Below are positions 7,830-16,975 of a stretch of DNA of 25,907 bases, piece by piece. Where the stretch lies: NCBI GenBank assembly GCA_045106055.1, contig JBGCED010000084.1, forward strand, positions 1 through 25,907, written 5' to 3'. The notes below the pieces were generated by a model. The model searched no databases, had not been told where the DNA came from, and saw only the letters and a list, made by a program, of their open reading frames with translations. The stretch's first letter is position 1. The number at the start of each line of letters is the position of its first letter. The position numbers were made by a program, and so were the translations under genes. The DNA comes from JBGCED01 sp045106055. Lineage in GTDB: Bacteria; Pseudomonadota; Alphaproteobacteria; CBDDJK01.

Positions 7830-9020
7830 ATGACAGCGGATAAGCAAGCCATCACGCTGATTAAAAATATGGTGAATTGCGCAAATATTGGCGATCTTGA
7901 CCAAGCCTGCACCCACGCAGAAACCTATATTGAACAGATTAAATATCCGCGTCTTTCTGATTTACGCAATATTGGGGTATTATTCACACGCGCCAATAAA
8001 TATGCGCTGGCTTTATTTGTCTATCATTGGGCATTAAGGCTGCATCCAAATGACATTCAAACCCATTATAATTTGGCTTATACCCATTTTTTATTTGGAA
8101 AATTACAAGCTGGCTGGTCCTATTTTGAGTGGCGGTTCAAGCTGGATTCAATAAAAAAAACGCAAGCCGAACGCAGCTTGGGACATTTTAAAGATCGTCG
8201 CTGGCTTGGCATTAATACGCTTCAAGACAAGCATCTTATCTTATGGGCTGAACAAGGTTATGGCGACATGATTATGATGCTGCGCTATTTGCCGCTGATC
8301 AAGGCAAAAGGGGCTTATATTGAATTATTGCTGCCCAGCAATTGGCATGCGCTTATCCCCTTGCTTCAAAATCATCCCCATATTGACCGCTTAACATTGG
8401 ATTGGAGCAATTTGGATGATCAGCATGATTATCATTGTTCCTTATTCAGCTTGCCGCTTGCCCTTAACACGGATGAACGCGCGATCCCTAAGCCGTTTCC
8501 TATTGCCCAAGATGCGCATCAAAAGCAGCAATTCCAAGCATCCATCAAAGCTAAGTTTGGCGAAAATCACAAGCCCTTAATTGGCATTGTCTTGCAAGGG
8601 GGCGTGCATTTAGGAAAAAGCAAAGAACGCAATTTTTCAATCGATGCGGCAAAAGCATTATTGGAAAATTTAAGCGAATCCTATCATTTTGTGAATTTAC
8701 AGCGCGACCCGCAGCCTCAATTTACAGAGTTATTCAATCAATATGGTGTGATGGATGGGATCAAGATTGATGATTTCAAGCAATTGGCAAGCCTGATTGA
8801 TTGCTGCGATTGCGTGGTGGGCGTTGATACCGCCATTTTGCATTTATCGGCATCCATGGAAATTGATACGCATATGTTTCTTTATTATGAAAATGATTGG
8901 CGCTGGCAGCTAAAGCGCGATGATAGCCCGTGGTATCCCGCTTTAAAACTATACCGCCAACCCATTGCGGGCGAGTGGATGCAAGCCATCACCCATTTTC
9001 TTAAACGGTCATTATTATAA
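7830..9020 (+). CDS. Short TPR/glycosyltransferase-9-like paralogue
   Basis: This 396-residue protein is a shorter relative of the preceding gene. It has about two TPR units (residues 40-105) and then the same C-terminal domain, with DKHLILWAEQGYGDMIMMLRYLP, GIVLQGGVHLGKSKERNFS, CVVGVDTAILHLSA and FLYYENDWRWQ. Several expected positions differ from its neighbour: VDTAILHL replaces VDTSVAHL, and FLYYENDWRW replaces LLPFNPDWRW. It may therefore act on another substrate or serve as an inactive partner. AAGG (7817-7820), inside the end of the upstream gene, gives a ribosome site 9 nt before the ATG. The tandem order suggests duplication followed by loss or gain of TPR units. Confidence 0.83.
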   Translation: MTADKQAITLIKNMVNCANIGDLDQACTHAETYIEQIKYPRLSDLRNIGVLFTRANKYALALFVYHWALRLHPNDIQTHYNLAYTHFLFGKLQAGWSYFEWRFKLDSIKKTQAERSLGHFKDRRWLGINTLQDKHLILWAEQGYGDMIMMLRYLPLIKAKGAYIELLLPSNWHALIPLLQNHPHIDRLTLDWSNLDDQHDYHCSLFSLPLALNTDERAIPKPFPIAQDAHQKQQFQASIKAKFGENHKPLIGIVLQGGVHLGKSKERNFSIDAAKALLENLSESYHFVNLQRDPQPQFTELFNQYGVMDGIKIDDFKQLASLIDCCDCVVGVDTAILHLSASMEIDTHMFLYYENDWRWQLKRDDSPWYPALKLYRQPIAGEWMQAITHFLKRSLL

Positions 9021-9076
9021 TCTTAAGCAGATTGTTGCAGGGCAATTATAAATCATTCTAGCAATAGCTTCAAAAT

Positions 9077-10972
9077 TTATTTCCAGATATAGCTTGCGGC
9101 GGGGATGGTATCGCCTTCATAATCTGCTGCATGGGGGTTATAATTCAAGATTAAAAGCTTGTCGGCGGCGGCGCGGCGGCGCACCCCTTTTGGCATGATA
9201 TGGTATGGAATATCAAGCGTATCACATAGGGTTTTAAACATATTCACATAGCCTGCTTGATCCAGCCATGCGCCTAGATAAAAACCCACATCGTCCCGTA
9301 CTAAGACAGGTGCGCGATCATCAAGTGTTTTCAGTATAATATCCCCCTCACCCTCTAATTGTTCAAACCAGTGAATGATGTTGCCGCCATGCTCAAGCGG
9401 AATTGATATATTGGGGCGCATGGAGTGAACCCGCGCCGTGGTAACCCCCGCAAAATCCGGTCCTAGGGAATCAGGGATGTGCATATTTTGGGTTTTTAAT
9501 CCCGTTCGCGGCCCTGCAAGCACCGCCCCATCAAACTGATCAATCGCAGCTTTCAACGAATCATTCCATGTCATTAATCCTGGAATTAAAACAAGTTTAC
9601 GCACGCCAAAATCGGTGACATTGGCAGGCAGAATATCCACATTAAGCCCCATTGATCGCAGCGCGCGATATTGTTCAAACACCAAGCGAAAATAATCAAA
9701 ATCCTTGCCTTGCGGCTGAATTTCCCATGCCCATTGGCTTTCATAATCAAAAATAATCGCAATATCCGCATCGCAGTGTGTTATATCGCCCAATCCTTGC
9801 AATTCATCGGCAACTGCTTTTGCTTCAAGCAGGCCTTGTGTATCCTTATGATCGGGGCGCAGCAATCCTGCATGCATTTGTTCTTGGGCAAAAGGCGCTT
9901 GCCGCCAGCGAAAATAGCTTATGACTTCTGCGCCATGGGCAATCGCCTCCATTGACCATAATTTCACCATGCCATCAAGCGGAATGGGGTTATAGGGCGC
10001 CCAATTTACAGGGCCTGGCTGCTGTTCCATCACCCACCACCGCCCCTTGCCCACCGCGCGATAAAGATCATGGTGAAAGGCTTGAAAATCAGGATCGCCT
10101 TGGCAGGAAAAATGCGCTTTCCAATCTTCATCTTCTTCTGCAAGCACTTGTTCTAAAAAGCCCAGCGGATAGCTGTCCCAACTTGCAATTTCAAGGTCTT
10201 TGCCAAGCTTGAAATGGTCAAAATCTGTCACCCGTCCCATATAATTATGGATGAAAGGGCGTGCGGTATGGGGGCGCATTGCGGCAATTTGGGCTTGGTT
10301 AAACGCAATGACTTGATCGGATGCATAGCGTCTGAAATCCAGCTGATGGGATGGGTTGGCTTCGGTCACGGTTAGGTTCGGTAAGTCTATTTCGCTAAAA
10401 TCCGCATATGCCATTGACCAGAATATATTGCCCCATGCCCGATTAAGCGCATCGGGGGATTGATATTTCCCTGAAAGCCATTCTTGAAAGCCGCTGCGCG
10501 CAGCATTTGAATGGGAAATCACCGTTTCATGGCAGCCATATTCATTGTCAATCTGCCACGCTTTTACCGCTTTATGCTTGCCGTAACGCTGTGCCATTGC
10601 GCCCGCCATCCGCGCAGCCTCGCGGCGATAGCCCAAATGGGAAAAGCAATAATGCCGTCTTGAACCAAATTTGCGCTCACGCCCCTGATCATCGACCGCA
10701 AGCATGTCAGGATATTTTGAAATTACCCATCTGGGCGGGGTTGCGCTTGGCGTTCCCATGATGATGTGAAGCCCCGCTGCTGCCAGCACACCAACCGCTT
10801 GATCCAGCCAATCCCAATCAAATTTGCCTTCCGATGGTTCAAGCTGCGACCATGCAAATTCACCAATGCGCACCCATAAGATGCCTGCCGCAACCATCCT
10901 TTGCGCATCTTGTTCCCATAATTCGGGTTGCCAATGTTCTGGATAATAGCATACGCCCAATGCTGGTTTCAT
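9077..10972 (-). CDS. GH42 beta-galactosidase
   Basis: The enzyme hydrolyses terminal beta-galactosides with retention of configuration; some GH42 members prefer alpha-L-arabinopyranosides. The protein has 631 residues without a signal peptide, so it acts on imported sugar. The start MKPALGVCYYPEHWQPELWEQD is typical of GH42. The acid/base is Glu144 in QIDNEYG and the likely nucleophile is Glu316 in WWVMEQQPGPVNWAPYNP. SWDSYPLGF and the aromatic-rich TIM-barrel loops follow, then the beta-galactosidase trimerisation-like domain after about residue 390. It is the last gene of the minus-strand operon, 9 bp after dgoA, with only a weak ribosome site. The downstream genes converge on it with a 56-bp gap and no clear terminator. 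Confidence 0.93.
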   Translation of the reverse strand: MKPALGVCYYPEHWQPELWEQDAQRMVAAGILWVRIGEFAWSQLEPSEGKFDWDWLDQAVGVLAAAGLHIIMGTPSATPPRWVISKYPDMLAVDDQGRERKFGSRRHYCFSHLGYRREAARMAGAMAQRYGKHKAVKAWQIDNEYGCHETVISHSNAARSGFQEWLSGKYQSPDALNRAWGNIFWSMAYADFSEIDLPNLTVTEANPSHQLDFRRYASDQVIAFNQAQIAAMRPHTARPFIHNYMGRVTDFDHFKLGKDLEIASWDSYPLGFLEQVLAEEDEDWKAHFSCQGDPDFQAFHHDLYRAVGKGRWWVMEQQPGPVNWAPYNPIPLDGMVKLWSMEAIAHGAEVISYFRWRQAPFAQEQMHAGLLRPDHKDTQGLLEAKAVADELQGLGDITHCDADIAIIFDYESQWAWEIQPQGKDFDYFRLVFEQYRALRSMGLNVDILPANVTDFGVRKLVLIPGLMTWNDSLKAAIDQFDGAVLAGPRTGLKTQNMHIPDSLGPDFAGVTTARVHSMRPNISIPLEHGGNIIHWFEQLEGEGDIILKTLDDRAPVLVRDDVGFYLGAWLDQAGYVNMFKTLCDTLDIPYHIMPKGVRRRAAADKLLILNYNPHAADYEGDTIPAASYIWK

Positions 10973-10981
10973 TCTGCTGTC

Positions 10982-11587
10982 TCAACCATATAATGAATCA
11001 TAGATTTTGATAATTTCAACCGCTTTTTGACGCACGCTTTCTGTGCTATCCCCTGCTTTATAAAGCGCAGAACCAATGCCAAAACCTGTTGCACCCGCTG
11101 CTTTCCATTCAGCAAAATTCGCTATATTCACCCCGCCAACCACAAAACATTGAACATTGGCAGGCAGCACCGCGCGCATTGCTTTAAGCCCCGCAGGGGT
11201 CACCATTTCCCCTGGAAAGATTTTAAGCCCATCCGCGCCCGCTTTGATCGCGCGAAAGGCTTCGCTTGGAGTCATCACCCCTGGAAAACTGTGCATTTTT
11301 GCTGATTTTGCGGCTTTAATGACGGCTTCATCGCAATTTGGGGATACAATCATTTGCGCGCCAATATCAACCAGCGCGGCAACTTCGCGTTCATCAAGCA
11401 CCGTGCCGCCGCCAAACAGCCCCCGCCCTTTAAAATGGGTGCATAGGCTGCTAATGCTGGTAAAGGGGTCTGGCGAATTTAGCGGCACTTCAATTTTTGT
11501 GATTCCTGCATCCAGCAATATTTGCGCAATGCCAATCACCTCATCAGGGGTGACTCCGCGTAAAATGGCAATGATATTACGATCCAT
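10982..11587 (-). CDS. dgoA: 2-dehydro-3-deoxy-6-phosphogalactonate aldolase
   Basis: DgoA cleaves KDPGal to pyruvate and glyceraldehyde-3-phosphate, the last step of the De Ley-Doudoroff route. The 201 residues form a compact class I KDPG/KDPGal aldolase: IAILRGVTPDE, TKIEVPLNSPDP with Glu33, GGGTVL, IVSPN, SFPGVMTPSEA and the Schiff-base lysine Lys122 in ADGLKIFPGE. EVPLNSP and the pairing with dgoK favour the galactonate rather than the gluconate form. The start overlaps the end of dgoK by 11 bp, and AGGAG inside dgoK lies 7-8 nt before the ATG, so the two are probably translationally coupled. Confidence 0.93.
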   Translation of the reverse strand: MDRNIIAILRGVTPDEVIGIAQILLDAGITKIEVPLNSPDPFTSISSLCTHFKGRGLFGGGTVLDEREVAALVDIGAQMIVSPNCDEAVIKAAKSAKMHSFPGVMTPSEAFRAIKAGADGLKIFPGEMVTPAGLKAMRAVLPANVQCFVVGGVNIANFAEWKAAGATGFGIGSALYKAGDSTESVRQKAVEIIKIYDSLYG

Positions 11588-12461
11588 TAAACATCTCCTG
11601 ATGGGCGCGGCGCAGCCCGTTTAGGGTTAAATCAGATGCGCTAAAATTCTTGGGCTGCGTGCCAAGCGATTCCAGTGCCAGCGCATAAAGCCGTGCCAGC
11701 TTTCCTGCGCCAATGATGGTAATCGGGTTATCTTTCCAAAAATCGGTCATGCCCGCAAGCTCTGCGCCAATTAGGCTTGCTGAAATCCGCGCAATTCCAT
11801 ATTGATCCCCGCCAAGCAATGCGCCCGCGCGAAATGAGAATAATGCGGTCATCATGGTTTCAGGATGATCCATCATTGCTTGAAGGCTGCTTACAAAAAC
11901 AGCATCATCCCATTCACCCAATGAATGGCGCAACACCGATTGCGTGGTTAATAATCCAAATAATTCCCCCGTTAATGCGGTTTGAAAATTAATGATGCGC
12001 TGGTCTTGGACGCGCACCCATTTTGAATGGGTACCTGGCAAGCAAATCACGCCTTCATAATTTGGAAATTCAGTTAAAAAGCCCGCAATCTGGGTTTCTT
12101 CGCCGCGCATGACATCGGCTGGATATTGTTGTTTAATCCCAGAAAGAATACGCACATCAAGCCGCGATTCGCTGGTTTTGACCTTAACCCATTCTTGTAT
12201 GGGCTTGGTTGGCACGCAAGCATAAGGGGCTTCGCACCAGCCTTGGCGTGATCCAGCCATGCCGCATATCACCACTTGCATTATCTCTGTCCCAAGCCAT
12301 GATTCAATATGGGAAAGCAAAACAGGTTCAAATTCATGCGGCATAAGCCCATTCATGCCTTGATCCGATGATTTTTGCGCGCATATATCGCCATTTGCGC
12401 CCATTGCCCAAATGCGTAAATTGCTTGTTCCCCAATCAACCGCAACCCAATCAATCTTCAT
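11577..12461 (-). CDS. dgoK: 2-dehydro-3-deoxygalactonokinase
   Basis: DgoK phosphorylates 2-dehydro-3-deoxygalactonate at C6 with ATP, making the substrate for DgoA. The 294-residue protein shows the family pattern: VAVDWGTSNLRIWA for the phosphate-binding loop, ICGMAGSRQGWCEAPY, ICLPGTHSKWVRVQ, ALTGELFGLL and a C-terminal IGAGKLARLYALAL nucleotide-binding segment. Its ATG overlaps the melA stop in an ATGA (12458-12461). Together with dgoA it commits the operon to galactonate-type catabolism, though galactonate dehydratase is not in the window. Confidence 0.94.
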   Translation of the reverse strand: MKIDWVAVDWGTSNLRIWAMGANGDICAQKSSDQGMNGLMPHEFEPVLLSHIESWLGTEIMQVVICGMAGSRQGWCEAPYACVPTKPIQEWVKVKTSESRLDVRILSGIKQQYPADVMRGEETQIAGFLTEFPNYEGVICLPGTHSKWVRVQDQRIINFQTALTGELFGLLTTQSVLRHSLGEWDDAVFVSSLQAMMDHPETMMTALFSFRAGALLGGDQYGIARISASLIGAELAGMTDFWKDNPITIIGAGKLARLYALALESLGTQPKNFSASDLTLNGLRRAHQEMFNGS

Positions 12462-13819
12462 GCGGCATCCATTTGCTTGAGATGGCGGGCTGGAAAATCA
12501 GCAAGCAGCCCCGCTTGATAATGGGCTTCAAGCATTTTAGTAACCATTTGGTGAATTTGATCAAGATCAAGCTCTGCGGCGGTATGTGGATCAAGCTTCG
12601 CTGCTTGATAAAGCTTGGTAATGTCTTGATTAATAATTGCCTCAACCGCCAATTCTTGCACCGCTATTTGGGCTTGAATGATCCCGCGCAGCTGGGCTGG
12701 AATATCCGCAACCAAGCAAGGCTGCACCCCATTGCCATCCACAAGGCACGGTGTTTCAACCATGATCCCTTGTGCAAATTGCGGGATTTGCCCTTTATTT
12801 GCCATATTGATATAGGTGACGATGGGCGCGCCTGTGATTAAGGAATTCATAATATCCGCGCCCATTTCATGGCTTTTTTGATGGTTAAGCGGCTTGCCAG
12901 AGGTAAGTTCGCCCGCTTGCTCTTTCCATTCTGCCGCCTGTTCAATGCAGCGTTTGGGATATTCATCAAGCGGGATGCCAAATTTTTCAATCAAATCATC
13001 GCGCCCATTTTTAATAAACCATGGCACATATTCTGCCAAATGTTCCGAGCTTTCGGTGCAGAAATATCCAAAATGCCGCATTATTTCATATCGCACCTTA
13101 TTGGGGCAGCGCGGCATCAATAAGGGGGGTTTGGGAAAGCGTCCCTGATCATATCCCTTTATCAAATCAGGATAAAGATCGCGCCCTTTTTGATCGGTAA
13201 GCTCAAGAAAGAATGCAACATGATTGATCCCTGCAACGCGGTAACGCAAATCATCAGGCTTCATATCAAGATCATGGGCAAGCTCCATCACTGTATTTTG
13301 AACAGAATGACAAAGCCCCATTTTCTTAATGTCTGGATAGGCTAAATCAAGCGCCCACATATTCATTGCCATCGGATTCACATAATTCATCAGCCACGCA
13401 TTGGGGCAGTATTGGCGCATTCCCTGCGCAACTTCAAACAGATGAGGAACGGTGCGAATGGCGCGCATGATCCCTGCAACCCCCAAAGTATCGCCAATGG
13501 TTTGGGAAAGCCCAAATTGTTTGGGAATGTCAAAATCAATCATTGTGCCTGGATCATATCCGCCAATTTGAAAGGCGGTCACCACAAAATCCGCATCTTC
13601 AAGGGCTGGCGCAAGCGTTTCATGGGTTGAAATGGTTGCAGCCTTGCCAGCATCTTGAATTAAGGTTTGTGCAACCAAACGGCTTTCTTCAAGGCGCAGC
13701 GGATCAATGTCCATCAGCGCAAAATGACTGTCACAAAGCGATTCAAAGGTTAAAGCATCCCCCACTAGATTTTTCATAAAAATGGTTGAACCTGCACCAA
13801 TAAAAGCAATTTTTATCAT
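12458..13819 (-). CDS. melA: GH4 alpha-galactosidase, MelA type
   Basis: GH4 enzymes hydrolyse glycosides by an NAD+- and divalent metal-dependent redox-elimination route. The 453 residues follow Escherichia coli MelA closely from memory: IAFIGAGSTIFMKNLVGD (NAD fold), ALMDIDPLRLEES, EDADFVVTAFQIGGYDP, MNYVNPMAMNMWA, the metal ligands in GLCHSVQ and AGINHVAFFLEL, and FCTESSEHLAEYVPWF with PLDEYPKRC. The likeness points to alpha-galactosides such as melibiose, raffinose or galactosylglycerol rather than alpha-glucosides. There is no signal peptide, so it acts inside the cell. It overlaps both neighbours by 4 bp (ATGA junctions at 13816-13819 and 12458-12461), placing it in the transporter operon. 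Confidence 0.95.
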   Translation of the reverse strand: MIKIAFIGAGSTIFMKNLVGDALTFESLCDSHFALMDIDPLRLEESRLVAQTLIQDAGKAATISTHETLAPALEDADFVVTAFQIGGYDPGTMIDFDIPKQFGLSQTIGDTLGVAGIMRAIRTVPHLFEVAQGMRQYCPNAWLMNYVNPMAMNMWALDLAYPDIKKMGLCHSVQNTVMELAHDLDMKPDDLRYRVAGINHVAFFLELTDQKGRDLYPDLIKGYDQGRFPKPPLLMPRCPNKVRYEIMRHFGYFCTESSEHLAEYVPWFIKNGRDDLIEKFGIPLDEYPKRCIEQAAEWKEQAGELTSGKPLNHQKSHEMGADIMNSLITGAPIVTYINMANKGQIPQFAQGIMVETPCLVDGNGVQPCLVADIPAQLRGIIQAQIAVQELAVEAIINQDITKLYQAAKLDPHTAAELDLDQIHQMVTKMLEAHYQAGLLADFPARHLKQMDAA

Positions 13820-14664
13820 TTAACAGCCCCTAAAGTTAAGCCTGCAATAAAATGTTTTTGCATTAAAAAGAACATCGCAACGGGCGGAATCGCTGCCATC
13901 AAGGATGCCGCAGAAACCAAATGCCACTGCGATACAAATTGACCATTAAGCGCCCTTACCCCTGCAGTGATTGGCTTTGATGCTTCGCCTTGGGTCAGCA
14001 CCGTTGCCCAAAAGAAATCATTCCATACAAAGGTAAAAATAAGCACACTTAATGCGGCAATTGCAGGGCGCACCAAGGGCAGCACCACATGCCAGAAAAT
14101 CTTAAATTCTCCAACCCCTTCAATGCGCGCACTTTCGATTAAGTCAAAGGGCAGCGCCTTGATAAAATTACGCATGAATAAGGTGCAGAAACCCGTTTGA
14201 AACGCAGCGTGAAACAATACCAAACCTGTTACCGTATCATAAAGCCCGACGCTTACCGATAGATCGCGCACCGGCACCATCAAAATTTGAAACGGCACAA
14301 AATTGCCTGCCACAAAAATAAAAAACAGCGGAAGTGCCAGCCGAAAGCGATAGATTGCAAGTGCATAACCCGCAAGGCAAGCAAGCGCAACCGATATCAG
14401 CACGGTTGGAATGGTGATTTTAATTGAATTTAAAAAATAAGTCCCCGCTTCTGAATTTCTAAAGACATCCATATAATTTTGTATCATTTGAAATTCAGTG
14501 GGCCAGCCAAACATATTGCCTGTATTAATATCGGCAGCCGAACGAATAGAGGTTAGAAAGATTGCAATCAGCGGCAATAGCCAAATAAATAAAGCAATGG
14601 GAACAAAGACTTTATAAGCGCGTTGGCGTGATTTGGGGCGTTTTTCAATCGGGGTTGGAAACAT
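13816..14664 (-). CDS. CUT1 sugar ABC transporter permease, MalG type
   Basis: This is one of two membrane subunits of a carbohydrate importer. The 282 residues contain six hydrophobic segments and the cytoplasmic EAA loop ESARIEGVGEFKIFWHVVLPLVRPA (about 190-214) that contacts the ATPase. The short cytoplasmic N-terminus and the lack of a large periplasmic loop identify the MalG rather than the MalF subtype. It starts 3 bp after the companion permease, with AGGA as ribosome site, and its stop overlaps the melA start. Inferred cargo is a galactoside. Confidence 0.93.
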   Translation of the reverse strand: MFPTPIEKRPKSRQRAYKVFVPIALFIWLLPLIAIFLTSIRSAADINTGNMFGWPTEFQMIQNYMDVFRNSEAGTYFLNSIKITIPTVLISVALACLAGYALAIYRFRLALPLFFIFVAGNFVPFQILMVPVRDLSVSVGLYDTVTGLVLFHAAFQTGFCTLFMRNFIKALPFDLIESARIEGVGEFKIFWHVVLPLVRPAIAALSVLIFTFVWNDFFWATVLTQGEASKPITAGVRALNGQFVSQWHLVSAASLMAAIPPVAMFFLMQKHFIAGLTLGAVK

Positions 14665-14667
14665 CTT

Positions 14668-15597
14668 CTATCCTCGTTTTTCGTCTTGATACATGACCCA
14701 AAGAAAATAGCTGATAAAGCCAAGCATGATAAAAAACAGCATCACCGCAATCGCCGAACCATAGCCCATGCGAAATCCAAATTCCGATAAAGCCTGTTCA
14801 AACATGAAATATGAAAGCACGCTGGATGATCCATAAGGTCCGCCTTGGGTCATAATCGCGATCATGTCAAAAGAACGCAATGCGCCAATTACCGTGACCA
14901 CAATCGCAAGAAAAGTCGCCGGCCATAATTGCGGTAAAATCACATAGCGCAGCATCCGCCACCCTTTTGCACCATCAAGCCGCCCTGCTTCAATTTGATC
15001 GCCTGAAACATTGTTAAGCCCGGTTAAATATAAAATCATGCAATAGGCAATTTGCGGCCATAATCCCGCAAAAATAATGCCATAAGTCACAAACCGTTCA
15101 TCCCCCAAAATTGAGGGCGGGCTTGCGCCAAAAAATTGCCAAATCTCCCCGACAATTCCAAAATTTGGATTATAGAACCATGTGAAAATCAACCCAACCA
15201 CAACCTGAGAAATCACAAAGGGAAAGAAAAACATCGATTTATAAAACCGCATGCCCATAATGGTTTGATTTAAAAATAATGCGATCATCAGCCCCGCAGG
15301 AACGGCAAGCATAAACATTAAAAGCCAAATAATATTGTTTTTTAATGCGATGTAAAAACGATAATCATCGAATAATTCAAAATAATTATCAAGCCCCACC
15401 CATTGACGCACACCGATTCCATCCCACGCATAGAACGATATCCAAATCGATTGAAAGATGGGCAGAATAACATAAATTAAAAAGAAAATCGCCGCAGGGA
15501 AAAGAAAAATAAACGGCGCAATTCTTTGACGATTGGCGCTTTTATAATGAATGCGAGGCTTCGCTTGCTTTTGAGGATTATGGGGCTGGAAATTCAA
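14668..15597 (-). CDS. CUT1 sugar ABC transporter permease, MalF type
   Basis: This is the second membrane subunit of the importer. It has six predicted membrane segments, beginning at APFIFLFPAAIFFLIYVILP, and an EAA loop EAGRLDGAKGWRMLRYVILP. No ATG is available near the N-terminus. The frame is open to a TTG at 15630, but the TTG at 15597 is preceded by AGGAAG at the right distance (15604-15609, 6 nt spacing), so I place the start there, giving 309 residues. An unusually strong hairpin lies between this gene and the binding-protein gene upstream. A TTG start together with that hairpin would keep permease levels below binding-protein levels. Confidence 0.88.
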   Translation of the reverse strand: MNFQPHNPQKQAKPRIHYKSANRQRIAPFIFLFPAAIFFLIYVILPIFQSIWISFYAWDGIGVRQWVGLDNYFELFDDYRFYIALKNNIIWLLMFMLAVPAGLMIALFLNQTIMGMRFYKSMFFFPFVISQVVVGLIFTWFYNPNFGIVGEIWQFFGASPPSILGDERFVTYGIIFAGLWPQIAYCMILYLTGLNNVSGDQIEAGRLDGAKGWRMLRYVILPQLWPATFLAIVVTVIGALRSFDMIAIMTQGGPYGSSSVLSYFMFEQALSEFGFRMGYGSAIAVMLFFIMLGFISYFLWVMYQDEKRG

Positions 15598-15633
15598 AAT
15601 GATCTTCCTAATTTTTGATAAATTGTGCAAAAT

Positions 15634-15671
15634 GGATAAAATTCAGCCATTCTGATGACTGAATCTTATCC
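15634..15671 (-). other. Intercistronic RNA hairpin between binding-protein and permease genes
   Basis: On the minus-strand RNA, two 17-nt arms (15671-15655 and 15650-15634) pair over their full length with only two G-U wobbles, around the 4-nt loop CAGA. The hairpin begins 10 nt after the stop of the binding-protein gene and ends 24 nt before the Shine-Dalgarno of the next permease. Only a short U-run follows (TTTTG), so it is better read as a 3' stabiliser or partial terminator, as known between malE and malF, than as a full terminator. It would raise binding-protein mRNA over permease mRNA. Confidence 0.8.
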
Positions 15672-15681
15672 TTGATTTTAC

Positions 15682-16920
15682 TTATTTATAAACGCGCTTT
15701 TGAACGCTATCCAAGCGTTTTAAAATCGCATCCACACGATCTGGATGGATCATAAATTCTTGAAAGCCTTTCATGCCTTCACTTGCCATTTCAGCGGGGG
15801 CATCGCGATCATAAAATTGTGCAAGCCCTGCTGCGGTTGAAACGGTTTGAAAGCCTTCAACAATGAATTTATCATCTGCATTGATCGCCGCTTTTGAGTT
15901 TGGCGGTAATTGTCCAATGGTTTTATTCCATTCACTTTGAATTTCAGGCTGGGCAATAAAGGCAAGGAATTTGCGTGCATTGTCTTTATTTTCAGCGCCT
16001 GATGGAATGAATAACGCATCGGCAGGTGCTTCTTCTGCACGGGCTAGCCCTGGGGTAATTTCAGGAAATTGAAAGAAATCAATTTGATCTTCGCTTAAAC
16101 CAGCATCCTTATAGGCTGCAACCGAGAAATTGCCCATCACATACATCGCAGCTTCGCCATTTGCAAAAGGCGCAATTGCATCTTGCCATGACATGGTTGC
16201 ATGATTATCCACAAACGAGCAACGCTCTAGCATGGTTGCCCAATTTTCAAAGGTTTTCTTGATGCGATCATCACTATAGCTAATTTCGCCCGCAGTCAGC
16301 GCATTATGAACATCATAGCCATTGGTGCGCAGATTTAAATAATCAAACACCCCCGCAGCCGTCCATAAATATTTGGTGCCAATCGTAAAGGGGGTAACGC
16401 CATTTGCTTTCAGCGTATCGCACGCTGCAAGCATATCATTCCATGTTGTGGGTTCTGTGATGCCATATTTTTCAAAAATATCGGCGCGATAATAAACGCC
16501 CCATTGATAATAGCTATAAGGAACGCCCCATTGCTTCCCATCGCGGGTCATGGTGGGTTTAATCGCTTCAAAGCTGGTTGAAAGATTGGGGTCTGATGCC
16601 CATAGGTCTGAAATATCTTCAAATTGACCTGCATCAACAAACGGCGCCATTCTGTTTCCAGGATACCAAGCCGTAATATCGGGCGCATCCGCAGAAAGGA
16701 AATTGCGAATCGCGGTTTTATGGGCTTCGCGGTCATTAATATTAACCACCACATTAATGCCAGGATTTTCAGCTTTAAAGGCTTCAACCGCTGCTTCAAA
16801 CCCTGCCTTTGGCGCGGGGTTAGGATCATCAAAATTAATGATCAAATCGCTTGCAAACGCCGCAGAGCTTAAGCCCGCCCCCGCAACAAGTGCCATGATG
16901 CTATTGGAAATTTTAGACAT
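15682..16920 (-). CDS. Periplasmic sugar-binding protein (solute-binding protein family 1)
   Basis: This protein captures the sugar in the periplasm and delivers it to the two permeases. The 412 residues open with a Sec signal peptide: a short charged start, hydrophobic IMALVAGAGLSSAAF, and a likely cleavage after AFA at residue 23. The mature part has the family 1 pattern, including FKAENPGINVVVNINDREAHKTAI, PDITAWYPGNRMAPFVDAG, WGVPYSYYQWGVYYRADIFEKYG and FANGEAAMYVMGNFSVAAYK. A GGGAGA ribosome site precedes the ATG by about 5 nt. It is the first gene of the minus-strand operon, behind a TTGACA promoter that overlaps a palindrome. The ligand cannot be read from sequence; the enclosed glycosidases imply a galactoside. 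Confidence 0.94.
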   Translation of the reverse strand: MSKISNSIMALVAGAGLSSAAFASDLIINFDDPNPAPKAGFEAAVEAFKAENPGINVVVNINDREAHKTAIRNFLSADAPDITAWYPGNRMAPFVDAGQFEDISDLWASDPNLSTSFEAIKPTMTRDGKQWGVPYSYYQWGVYYRADIFEKYGITEPTTWNDMLAACDTLKANGVTPFTIGTKYLWTAAGVFDYLNLRTNGYDVHNALTAGEISYSDDRIKKTFENWATMLERCSFVDNHATMSWQDAIAPFANGEAAMYVMGNFSVAAYKDAGLSEDQIDFFQFPEITPGLARAEEAPADALFIPSGAENKDNARKFLAFIAQPEIQSEWNKTIGQLPPNSKAAINADDKFIVEGFQTVSTAAGLAQFYDRDAPAEMASEGMKGFQEFMIHPDRVDAILKRLDSVQKRVYK

Positions 16921-16975
16921 TTTATTCTCCCTAATGATATGTCTGATGATATAAGTCTTAAATATGCTTAAAAAG

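Noticed and set aside
9021..9076. Bidirectional terminator between the convergent glycosyltransferase and GH42 genes
   Set aside because: Only a 4-bp stem (TTGC-AGG-GCAA) is found, without a T-run.
11157..11624. 155-residue open frame antisense to dgoA
   Set aside because: It is a shadow of the dgoA and dgoK coding strand with no recognisable domain.
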